A DNA stretch of 64,000 nucleotides. It comes from Mucilaginibacter sp. OK098. Lineage in GTDB: Bacteria > Bacteroidota > Bacteroidia > Sphingobacteriales > Sphingobacteriaceae. Under the pieces are notes generated by a model that did not search any database, was not told the origin of the DNA, and saw only the letters and a list, made by a program, of their open reading frames with translations. Within the stretch, counting starts at the first letter, position 1. The number at the start of each line of letters is the position of its first letter. Made by a program: the position numbers and the translations under genes. This document shows, one piece after another, positions 16,369 to 23,648 of the stretch. The stretch is taken from the NCBI RefSeq assembly GCF_900142915.1, contig NZ_FRCM01000005.1, forward strand, positions 310,001 through 374,000. The letters run 5' to 3'.

Positions 16369-17661
16369 TTATTTTAAAATAGTATAAAACATTGCTATCG
16401 CCGCTGCACCCATAGCTCCAAAAGTTATCCAAAGGATAGTTTTGGAAAGCCAGCCGCTTTTAAATTCGCCCATTATTTTTTCATCCCCCGAAATTTTAAC
16501 CACTAAAAATAAAAGCGGAACTGCTGCTACGCCATTTAATACGGCTGCATACACCAGGGCCTTTACAGGATCAATCCCGATGAAATTCAATATCAAACCC
16601 ACAATGGTGGCTGCAATAATGATTGTGTAAAAGCCTTTGGCCTTGTTTAGCTTTAAATTTAAGCTCGCATTCCAGTTAAATGCTTCGGCAACGGAATAGG
16701 CCGCCGAACCTGAGAGCACCGGGATAGCCAGCATTCCCAGGCCTATAATCCCAATGGAAAAGATAAGCTTTGACAAAAAACCGGCATGCGGAAAACTATG
16801 CACCAGTGGCTCAATGGCCTTTGCAGCATCTGCAGCGGTTTTTACATCGTGTACACCGCTGTTATGTAGCACAGTAGCAGCTACTACTATAATGCTCCAG
16901 GTAGCGAACTCTGAAAAGATCATTCCAAAAGTATTATCAATCCGCATCCGTTTTACGCTGATGTTGCTGATGGTTGGCTTGCCTGAAGTTATTAAATGTT
17001 TTTCTTTGTCTTCTTCAACTTCCTGCGATGCTTCCCAAAAGAACATATAGGGCGATATTGTTGTACCTAATACGCCCGTTATGATAAAAAAGAAGGCAAA
17101 AGTAAATTCAAAATGAGGTACTATAGATGCCTTTAAAATTGTTGCCCATGGCTGATGAACAATAAACAGCGTTATAGGGTATGCCAGTAAGGTTATAGCC
17201 AGCCACTTTAAAATTTTTGAATAAACTTTATAATTGGTAAATACCTCAAGCAGTAATATAATAGTGGTAAATATTAATGTAAGCACAACAAAAGGAACCG
17301 GTACAAGCAACTGTGCAGCAGAGGCCATTGCCCCCAGGTCGGCGCCAATATTTATCACATTAGCAATAACAACAAGCATTACAACTGAATATAAAACCCC
17401 GCGGCTATACCGCTCCTTTACTATGGTAGTAATGCCTTTACCGGTAACCAAACCAATCCGTGCACAGGCTTCCTGCACGGCGGTCATTAAAGGGAGCATG
17501 TACAAGGCTGTCCATAGCTGGCCATAACCAAACTGGGCGCCTGTTTGTGAATAAGTGGCAATGCCTGATGGATCGTCATCAGCTGCGCCGGTTATAAGAC
17601 CGGGCCCAAGGATGCGCCAAAATCCTTTAATTTTAGCAGCAGTCTCGGTTCGTTTTTTCAT
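16369..17661 (-). CDS. Divergent Nramp-family transporter
   Basis: A 430-residue, roughly eleven-helix inner-membrane protein of the Nramp (PF01566) family. The first-helix metal motif, DPGN in manganese/iron transporters, reads DDDPSGIATY (27-36) here. The sixth-helix MPHN motif is replaced by TISPYMFFWEASQEVEED. The substrate is therefore not safely manganese or iron and may differ. It is divergent from the PAS kinase gene and stands alone. Confidence 0.86.
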   Translation of the reverse strand: MKKRTETAAKIKGFWRILGPGLITGAADDDPSGIATYSQTGAQFGYGQLWTALYMLPLMTAVQEACARIGLVTGKGITTIVKERYSRGVLYSVVMLVVIANVINIGADLGAMASAAQLLVPVPFVVLTLIFTTIILLLEVFTNYKVYSKILKWLAITLLAYPITLFIVHQPWATILKASIVPHFEFTFAFFFIITGVLGTTISPYMFFWEASQEVEEDKEKHLITSGKPTISNISVKRMRIDNTFGMIFSEFATWSIIVVAATVLHNSGVHDVKTAADAAKAIEPLVHSFPHAGFLSKLIFSIGIIGLGMLAIPVLSGSAAYSVAEAFNWNASLNLKLNKAKGFYTIIIAATIVGLILNFIGIDPVKALVYAAVLNGVAAVPLLFLVVKISGDEKIMGEFKSGWLSKTILWITFGAMGAAAIAMFYTILK

Positions 17662-17792
17662 ATAAAATAGTAATAAGGTGAAGATAGGCTGTTTATTTTG
17701 CTTATTATGAAACTTGTTATTAAATTAATTTTGGTTTACAGTATTACTGCTTAAATTCATGTTTTTATCAATAAACCGATTTCACTATACCC

Positions 17793-19277
17793 ATGAGCGC
17801 CCGTATACCGCCTGATTTACCTGATGATATTTTCAAAATAGTGTTTGAAAAGTCGCCTGGTTCATTGTTGGTTAAGGGTGATGCGCCATGCTTTACTATT
17901 GTTGCCGCAAGTGATACTTACCTTGAAGTTACATCAAGCACCAGGGAAACCATTATTGGGAAAGGATTTTTTGAAGCTTTCCCTGAAGACAAAACACTTA
18001 CTGATGATACAAATGCACGTGTTATTTTTAATAAAGTAGTTAAAACAGGGCAAAAAATAGATGTACCTGCTTATCGTTTTGATGTTTATAATCCCCAAAC
18101 AAAAGCTGCCGAGATAAGGTACTGGTCGTGCAATAATACACCCATATTAAATGCTGATAAAAATGTTGCTTATATACTAAATACGGTTGTTGATATCACG
18201 AATGAAGTAAGGGCAAGGGAAGCTGTTGTTGAAAACGAAAACCGTTTGCGGATGGCAACCGAAGCCGCCTCAATGGCCACCTGGGACTTGGGCCTGCGTG
18301 ATCTGACGTTTATCTGTTCGCCGCGAATGAATGAAATTTTTGGCCACGACTCAAATAAGCAACTTCCACTTGATGTACTGCGAATACAGGTAGATGCGGA
18401 GGATATGAAAAATATAGTTGTTCCGGCTTACAATGAAGCTTTACATACAGGTCATTATTTATACGAAGTAAGGATCTATTGGCCGGATGGTTCGCTTCGC
18501 TGGATAAAAACGCAGGGGATTGTTATTTATGATGAAAAAAAAGAACCCGCTAGAATGCTGGGAACTATAATAGATATTACTGACAGCAAGCGTGATGAAA
18601 TAAGAAAAAATGACTTCATAGCCATGGCCAGCCACGAGCTTAAAACCCCGCTTACATCAATAAAAGCTTATTTGCAGATCATGTCAAAAAAGCTGGGTCC
18701 AGTAAGTGATAGCTTTATAAATAGTGTGTTACAAAAAGCCAATATCCAGGTAAACAAAATGGCCGATCTGATCCATGGTTTTTTAGACCTCTCAAAACTT
18801 GAATCGGGAAAGCTTCAGCTTAAAATGGCAACATTTGATATGAATAAGCTGATTAAAGATACCATACTTGAAACCAGCCTTTTAAGCCCCGGTCGTGCTA
18901 TAAAGTTTGTTCAGAAAAAGGAGCTGACAGTATATGCCGATAGTGAAAAAATAAGCCAGGTAATCAGCAATTTTTTAAGTAATGCTTTCAAATACTCTGA
19001 CAAGGAAACCCCGATAGTTGTAACAAGTGCTAAAAACAATGGCTGTGTATGTGTTTCTGTTACAGATAAGGGGATTGGTATTAAACCAAAAGATCAGGAA
19101 AAGCTATTCCAAAGATTTTATAGGGTTGAAAGCGAAAAAATGAAAAATATTTCGGGCTTTGGAATAGGGCTTTACCTTGCAAGCGAGATCATTCAGCGCC
19201 ATAAAGGCACCATAGGTGTTGAAAGTGAAGAGGGCAGAGGGGCCACCTTTTATTTTATGTTGCCTGAAACCACGTAA
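17793..19277 (+). CDS. PAS-domain sensor histidine kinase
   Basis: A 494-residue soluble kinase. It has two PAS-type regions (about 12-138, and 150-265 with a PAC-like end LGTIIDITDSK), then the HisKA box FIAMASHELKTPLTSIKAY with phospho-His at 281, and a HATPase domain with N, G1 (DKGIGI) and G2 (GFGIGLYLA) boxes up to the C-terminus. No membrane helices are seen, so it likely senses a cytoplasmic cue through the PAS domains. No response regulator gene is next to it. Confidence 0.95.
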   Translation: MSARIPPDLPDDIFKIVFEKSPGSLLVKGDAPCFTIVAASDTYLEVTSSTRETIIGKGFFEAFPEDKTLTDDTNARVIFNKVVKTGQKIDVPAYRFDVYNPQTKAAEIRYWSCNNTPILNADKNVAYILNTVVDITNEVRAREAVVENENRLRMATEAASMATWDLGLRDLTFICSPRMNEIFGHDSNKQLPLDVLRIQVDAEDMKNIVVPAYNEALHTGHYLYEVRIYWPDGSLRWIKTQGIVIYDEKKEPARMLGTIIDITDSKRDEIRKNDFIAMASHELKTPLTSIKAYLQIMSKKLGPVSDSFINSVLQKANIQVNKMADLIHGFLDLSKLESGKLQLKMATFDMNKLIKDTILETSLLSPGRAIKFVQKKELTVYADSEKISQVISNFLSNAFKYSDKETPIVVTSAKNNGCVCVSVTDKGIGIKPKDQEKLFQRFYRVESEKMKNISGFGIGLYLASEIIQRHKGTIGVESEEGRGATFYFMLPETT

Positions 19278-19309
19278 AACTTACGAAGTTTTCGAAACTT
19301 CGTAAGTTT
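19277..19309. terminator. AAACTTACGAAG hairpin, copy 1 (likely bidirectional terminator)
   Basis: Perfect 15-bp inverted repeat (19277-19291 / 19295-19309) with a 3-nt loop. It begins on the stop codon of the kinase gene and lies 11 bp from the end of the facing DinB gene. The same hairpin recurs at 49132-49164 and 56641-56673. Confidence 0.8.
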
Positions 19310-19320
19310 AAGAAGGTATT

Positions 19321-19818
19321 TCAAAACCCGGCATCGTCAGCGCTTGGTCCGTAGCTGCCCGGAATAGGTACATCTAACAAACGAAGAAATACGCCAAGCT
19401 GCGCACGGTGATGTACGATCTGGCAATAAGTCATACGGATAATTTCAACTTTTTGCGATACACTGTAAACCTGGTCGCCGTTGCGCAATGTCCAATTTTT
19501 AATCAGCTCATCTTCGTTGGTTTTTTCCAGTTCGGCTTTACCTTCTGCTAATGATTTTTCAAACAACGCCAACAATTCGGTAGTATTATTAATAACCGGC
19601 TGGGTGTAAGGGTTGTCGGCAAAATCAAGATGGTCTGTATTAATGGTCATACTAACCCATGAAGGCAGCTCGGCAATATGGCCGGCAAGTTTCCTGATGG
19701 TCATGCTTTTTACATGGGGCTGCCAGTCAAATTTATCATTTGGAACACGCTCAAGCATTTTACGGGTAGTTTGAGCTTCCTGCTCCATCTCTTTTAATAA
19801 CATTGGGATAATTTCCAT
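19321..19818 (-). CDS. DinB-family protein
   Basis: About 165 residues from the start MEIIPMLLKEMEQEA at 19818; an ATG at 19869 would add 17 residues that look like untranslated sequence. It is a four-helix-bundle DinB/YfiT-like fold, with His ligands in RKLAGHIAELPSW and in YCQIVHHRAQLGVFLRLLDV. The ending PGSYGPSADD is typical of DinB proteins in Bacteroidota. DinB-like proteins include metal-dependent thiol transferases; this one's substrate is unknown. Confidence 0.9.
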   Translation of the reverse strand: MEIIPMLLKEMEQEAQTTRKMLERVPNDKFDWQPHVKSMTIRKLAGHIAELPSWVSMTINTDHLDFADNPYTQPVINNTTELLALFEKSLAEGKAELEKTNEDELIKNWTLRNGDQVYSVSQKVEIIRMTYCQIVHHRAQLGVFLRLLDVPIPGSYGPSADDAGF

Positions 19819-19937
19819 GATGATGTGTTTTAGTGTTATCTTTTTAATTGTTATACAAATAAAACACACGCTAATGACAGCCCTATGTCAGCAGGTTTTT
19901 ATAAAGTTGAAGTTTTTTAATAGTGATAATCCGCTAT

Positions 19938-20051
19938 GTCATTGCGAGGTACGAAGCAATCGCATACAATACAGAGCGAATAGAACGGTGTAGAACTTGC
20001 ACTGGCGGTTGTGCACGGCGAGCGGTTGCCACGCTGCGCTCGCAATGACAT
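19938..20051. repeat. GTCATTGCGAG palindromic repeat, copy 3
   Basis: A 114-bp copy with ends gtcattgcgag and ctcgcaatgac (extended to atgtcatt...aatgacat). The interior shows the conserved blocks gtacgaagcaatcgcatac, acagagcgaa, ggtgtagaacttg and ggcggttgtgcacggcg. It lies in the gap between DinB and HAD. Confidence 0.92.
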
Positions 20052-20061
20052 ATTATTTTAA

Positions 20062-20694
20062 TCACAACCCCATAAAATATTCTGTCAGCGATGTAAAATC
20101 ATCAAATTTTATATCATAGTTATCCGTATCGCCAAAGCCGTAACTTACAAATACAAATGGAACACCGGCTTTGCGGCTTTCTTCACCGTCGCCGGCAGTA
20201 TCGCCAATATAAACAGGGTTTTTAAGGCCATGCTGCTCCATTAGTAACTTAATGTTATGATTTTTTGGCATAAAATTAACGCCATGGGCAAGCTCATCTG
20301 TAATATGTTCGTCTATGCCTGCCCAGTCAATAAACAAGCGGATGATCCCTTTGGCGCAGTTGCTTAAAATAAATATGGAGTATTTTTCCGCCAGCTGCGG
20401 CAGTCCTTCCTTTACGCCATCATATAAAATCCCACCCATTTGCGGCAGCAGTGTGCGGCGTCTTTCGTTAACAATGGCATATATAGCCTGGCGTTTCTCA
20501 TCGTCAAAATCAGGCATAATATGGCCGATAACTTTCCTGCCCTCCATGCCCACCATCTTCGCCAGTACTTCGCGGGTAACAGTTATATCAATCTCCATTT
20601 CCCTGAAAATTACATTCCACGATTCAGCATAGGTGTCAACGGCATCCCAAAGGGTTCCGTCCATATCAAATATCAGGCTGTCGGGTTTTTGCAT
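20062..20694 (-). CDS. HAD-family phosphatase
   Basis: A 210-residue haloacid-dehalogenase-like hydrolase. Motif I is D10-M-D12 (IFDMDGTLWD), motif II is ILSNCAKG, and motif IV is VYIGDTAGDGEESRKAG. An alpha-helical cap lies between motifs I and II. The closest general types are phosphoglycolate phosphatase and beta-phosphoglucomutase relatives; the substrate is not predictable. It is last in a minus-strand run with the GNAT gene, 12 bp apart. Confidence 0.92.
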   Translation of the reverse strand: MQKPDSLIFDMDGTLWDAVDTYAESWNVIFREMEIDITVTREVLAKMVGMEGRKVIGHIMPDFDDEKRQAIYAIVNERRRTLLPQMGGILYDGVKEGLPQLAEKYSIFILSNCAKGIIRLFIDWAGIDEHITDELAHGVNFMPKNHNIKLLMEQHGLKNPVYIGDTAGDGEESRKAGVPFVFVSYGFGDTDNYDIKFDDFTSLTEYFMGL

Positions 20695-20706
20695 GGTTTT
20701 AGTTTA

Positions 20707-21168
20707 TTAGAGTTGAATTTGATAAGTAAGGAAAGACTCACCCACTTCTGTTTTCACAAAGCCCATGGCCTCATACAAACTTTGGGCGGTGTAATTATCA
20801 ATGGCGGTTTCCAGCTTAACACAGGTTGCACCATCATTCAGGGCAAAATCCATAGTAGTTTTTATTAAGGCTTCACCAATGCCCTGCTTGCGGAAATTTG
20901 CATCAACATACAGATCATTAAGCAGCCAGTTTTTTGTTGCCCTCACAGATGATAAGCGGGGGTATAGCTGTGTAAAACCGGCTGGAATTGCAGCGCCGTT
21001 AACATCAACCAGGGCCACAAAAATTACCGATTCATTATTTTGCAACCGGGCTTTTATATAGTTTTCGGCCAGCTCCATATCGGGTGCTTGTTTGTAAAAT
21101 ACCCGGTAGCTGTTAAAAAGTGAAGTTACAAGGTGATGGTCGGCGGCGGTTATTCTTTTAATTTGCAT
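20707..21168 (-). CDS. GNAT-family N-acetyltransferase
   Basis: A 153-residue acetyltransferase. LNDLYVDANFRKQGIGEALIKTTMDFA (85-111) is the acetyl-CoA pyrophosphate loop motif (RxxGIG), followed by the C-terminal YEAMGFVKT. It uses acetyl-CoA to modify an amine; the substrate is unknown. It sits third in the ROK-DUF1801-GNAT-HAD run, with spacings of 15 and 12 bp to its neighbours. Confidence 0.92.
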   Translation of the reverse strand: MQIKRITAADHHLVTSLFNSYRVFYKQAPDMELAENYIKARLQNNESVIFVALVDVNGAAIPAGFTQLYPRLSSVRATKNWLLNDLYVDANFRKQGIGEALIKTTMDFALNDGATCVKLETAIDNYTAQSLYEAMGFVKTEVGESFLTYQIQL

Positions 21169-21183
21169 AGTTTAGCAGAGGTA

Positions 21184-21534
21184 TTATTTACGATAAAGAT
21201 CAAGCGCCATCCCCATGATCTCCTTAATTGTATCCAGCGGGAGATCCTGCTGCGGATCAAGCTGCATAATTTTCATTCTTGCCCGTTTCTCAATAATCAA
21301 CAAGGGATGCTCAATTTTTTTACCTTCAACAATACCTATATAAGGGTTGTGCGTTTTTTTATGAACCCATAAATAACAAAACATTTTACCATTATAACAA
21401 TAAAAAGGCATCCCGTATTTCCAGGCTTCGGTAATAGCTGCATTATAATTGAGGATATACTCCCTTAAAAACAGCAGGCAGCCTTTTACGGGTTCATCCT
21501 TGTTTAAAAAAAAGCTGTCAATTGCACGGAGCAT
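21184..21534 (-). CDS. DUF1801-family protein
   Basis: A 116-residue protein of the DUF1801 (YdhG-like) family: ITEAWKYGMPFYCYNGKMFCYLWVHKK in the centre is characteristic. The fold resembles that of YjbR and frataxin, and function is unknown. The start is 1 bp beyond the stop of the ROK gene, which indicates translational coupling. Confidence 0.88.
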   Translation of the reverse strand: MLRAIDSFFLNKDEPVKGCLLFLREYILNYNAAITEAWKYGMPFYCYNGKMFCYLWVHKKTHNPYIGIVEGKKIEHPLLIIEKRARMKIMQLDPQQDLPLDTIKEIMGMALDLYRK

Positions 21535-21535
21535 A

Positions 21536-22750
21536 TTAAATATTAACGGCCTGGTTCATTACTTCCTTATCAAAGTTTTCCATTACCAGTATGGCTGCGC
21601 CAATAAGCTCGGCATCAAAGCCCAGTTCAGATACCAGCAGCTCGGTGCCGCTTGAAAGGCGAGGGATACAATATTTATGCAATGCCTGCTGAATTGGCGC
21701 TAATAATATTTTGCCAACTTTTGCCCCTCTGCCGCTTAATACAATGGCTTGCGGGTTCATAATATGGATCAGGATAGCCAGGGCCTTTCCTATTTTGTAG
21801 CCTGAATCTGAGAACAACTCAATGGTAAACTGATCGCCGTTGTTAGCGGCCGTCATTATAGCATCGCTCATTTGTTTGCTTTGCGCGTCGCCGGCAAGCT
21901 TAAGGCTGGTAATCCGCCCTTGTTCAATACCGGCAATTGCCCTGGTTGATACAACCAGCATGGAGGCTTCGGCTTCTAAACAACCTCTTTTACCACAATC
22001 GCACAAGGCCCCGTCTTCTGAGATTGGAATATGGCTAAACTCTCCTGCAAAGCCGTTACGCCCCCTGAAAAGTTCGCCGTTAACTATCATCCCCAAACCA
22101 ATACCCCAGCTAAGGTTTATTACCATCACCTCTTTTTGCCATTTGGCTATCCCGAATTTTTGCTCGGCAAGAGCTATCAGGCTCGAGTCGTTATCAATAT
22201 AAGTTGGCAGGCCTGTTTCGTCTGAAATATGCTGGGACAGGCTTTTGTCTTCTGTTTTAAGATAGGTGTAATTTATTCCTTTAACGGGGTCAATAAAGCC
22301 GGGCATTCCTATTCCTATCCCGGTAATTTTATCTTTTAATACACCGCAATTGTTGAGGTACTGATTAATATGGTCAACCAAAGTAGGCAGCGCACAATCA
22401 TTACCGACAAGCTTTAATTCAAACATTAACATGTCAGCAACCGGCTGATTACGCAGGTCAACCAACTGGATCCGGGTGCTCATCTGGTCCATAGCTATAG
22501 CCAGTATATACATGGCATCGGCATTAATGGCATACATTAGCGGACGGCGCCCCCCGCTTGACGGGGCATAGCCTTGCTCAACCACAAAGCCTTTTTCAAT
22601 TAATTCATTAAGTGCTTTAGCTATAGATGGAATACTTTTATCAAATAACTCGCTCAGTTCGGCACATGACATTGCTTTATCAAAGTAAAGACATTTGGTT
22701 ATCATGTGCTTCAGCTGCATGCCTTTCACACTTTTAGTTTTAAGTTCCAT
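21536..22750 (-). CDS. ROK-family transcriptional regulator / sugar kinase
   Basis: A 404-residue protein with an N-terminal winged-helix region (about 12-75: CAELSELFDKSIPSIAKALNELIEKGF) and a C-terminal ROK domain. This has the ATP-site motif IGIGMPG, the catalytic-type YIDNDSSLIALAE, and the zinc-binding CDCGKRGCLE. Proteins of this layout repress sugar-use genes and respond to a sugar or sugar phosphate. It heads the minus-strand run. A GH3 glucosidase lies about 900 bp upstream on the same strand, so a link to glycan use is possible but not shown. Confidence 0.92.
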   Translation of the reverse strand: MELKTKSVKGMQLKHMITKCLYFDKAMSCAELSELFDKSIPSIAKALNELIEKGFVVEQGYAPSSGGRRPLMYAINADAMYILAIAMDQMSTRIQLVDLRNQPVADMLMFELKLVGNDCALPTLVDHINQYLNNCGVLKDKITGIGIGMPGFIDPVKGINYTYLKTEDKSLSQHISDETGLPTYIDNDSSLIALAEQKFGIAKWQKEVMVINLSWGIGLGMIVNGELFRGRNGFAGEFSHIPISEDGALCDCGKRGCLEAEASMLVVSTRAIAGIEQGRITSLKLAGDAQSKQMSDAIMTAANNGDQFTIELFSDSGYKIGKALAILIHIMNPQAIVLSGRGAKVGKILLAPIQQALHKYCIPRLSSGTELLVSELGFDAELIGAAILVMENFDKEVMNQAVNI

Positions 22751-23139
22751 TCAATAATACAGGGTTATTAAGCTTATAGCCGCAATTGCAGCAGGTTTAT
22801 TTTACACTCTAAAAGTATGAAAAATGCAGAAACATACAATGGGTTGTTAAGCGTAACAAAGATACTTAAATGAATTTTCTATGAAAAAAGCATTTAAGAG
22901 CCTTGAAAGAAAATATTATTCAATTCAAGTGGTTGTATTTGAGTGTATTGTGATAGTAATCGATTTTAAAAAGTAGCCTAACTTTTTAAAATGGTAAAGC
23001 AACAGGATTTTATGAAAGGAAAACGATATAATAATGGATTTTAACCTCGTTCTCCTCAAAAGCCTTGTAGCCCCCTCTAAATCTCCTCCGCTGGTTAGCG
23101 GAGAGACTTTAGCTTCGCTCGCGATTATTTTTTTAAAGT

Positions 23140-23430
23140 CCTCCCTACCGGGCTACCGTGTACCCACATCTTTTATTTCAATTAATTATCAAGAAAAGCT
23201 GCTCCGGTAGGAGCAAAATATTGGTAGAAAAATAGAAAATAATAAATTTTCGCTTCGTAGGTGCGAAACCTATTGGACTATTTTACCACGGATTTTCTTT
23301 AACCAACCAAAAGGCGGAATATGTGTTGTACCTACGGCACAAAAAATATTTTTTGACATTTTTCTACCAATATTGAACCCCTCTGGGGTTTTATAAAAAG
23401 ATGTGGGTACACGGTAGCCTACCGGGGAGG
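23140..23430. repeat. Nested inverted-repeat element of 291 bp in the 22751-23647 gap
   Basis: Outer arms of 35 bp (23140-23174 and 23396-23430) pair perfectly over 23 bp (gctaccgtgtacccacatc plus tttt) and again at the tips. Inside, aatattggtagaaaaat (23217-23233) pairs perfectly with 23358-23374. Around the centre, tcgtaggtgcgaaac faces gttgtacctacggcac. No open reading frame fits. The rest of the 900-bp gap holds no gene I can support: AT-rich sequence next to the ROK start, a short ccgctggttagcgg hairpin near 23092, and gene-end repeats near 23610. Confidence 0.85.
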
Positions 23431-23609
23431 ATTATTCACGGTTGCTTATTTTTTATGGGCGTTCATGAGGGCTATGCCGTTTAGGTGGGGCTACTGGACA
23501 TTGCCATGTGGTTAGTTATAACCAACATTCTCTTAACTTAATAGCATTGGAGAATCGGCGAGGGCGGAATCTCCAAATTTCCTCCATTCCGCAATCGGCA
23601 TTCCGACTT

Positions 23610-23648
23610 CCGCATTCAAAAAATCCGCACATCCAAAATCCGCACATC
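23610..23648. repeat. CACATCCGCACATTTGCAC-type repeat, copy 3
   Basis: Short repeats of atccgcacatccaaaatcc running up to the stop codon of the GH3 gene, related to copies at 1346, 8468 and 47136. Confidence 0.6.
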
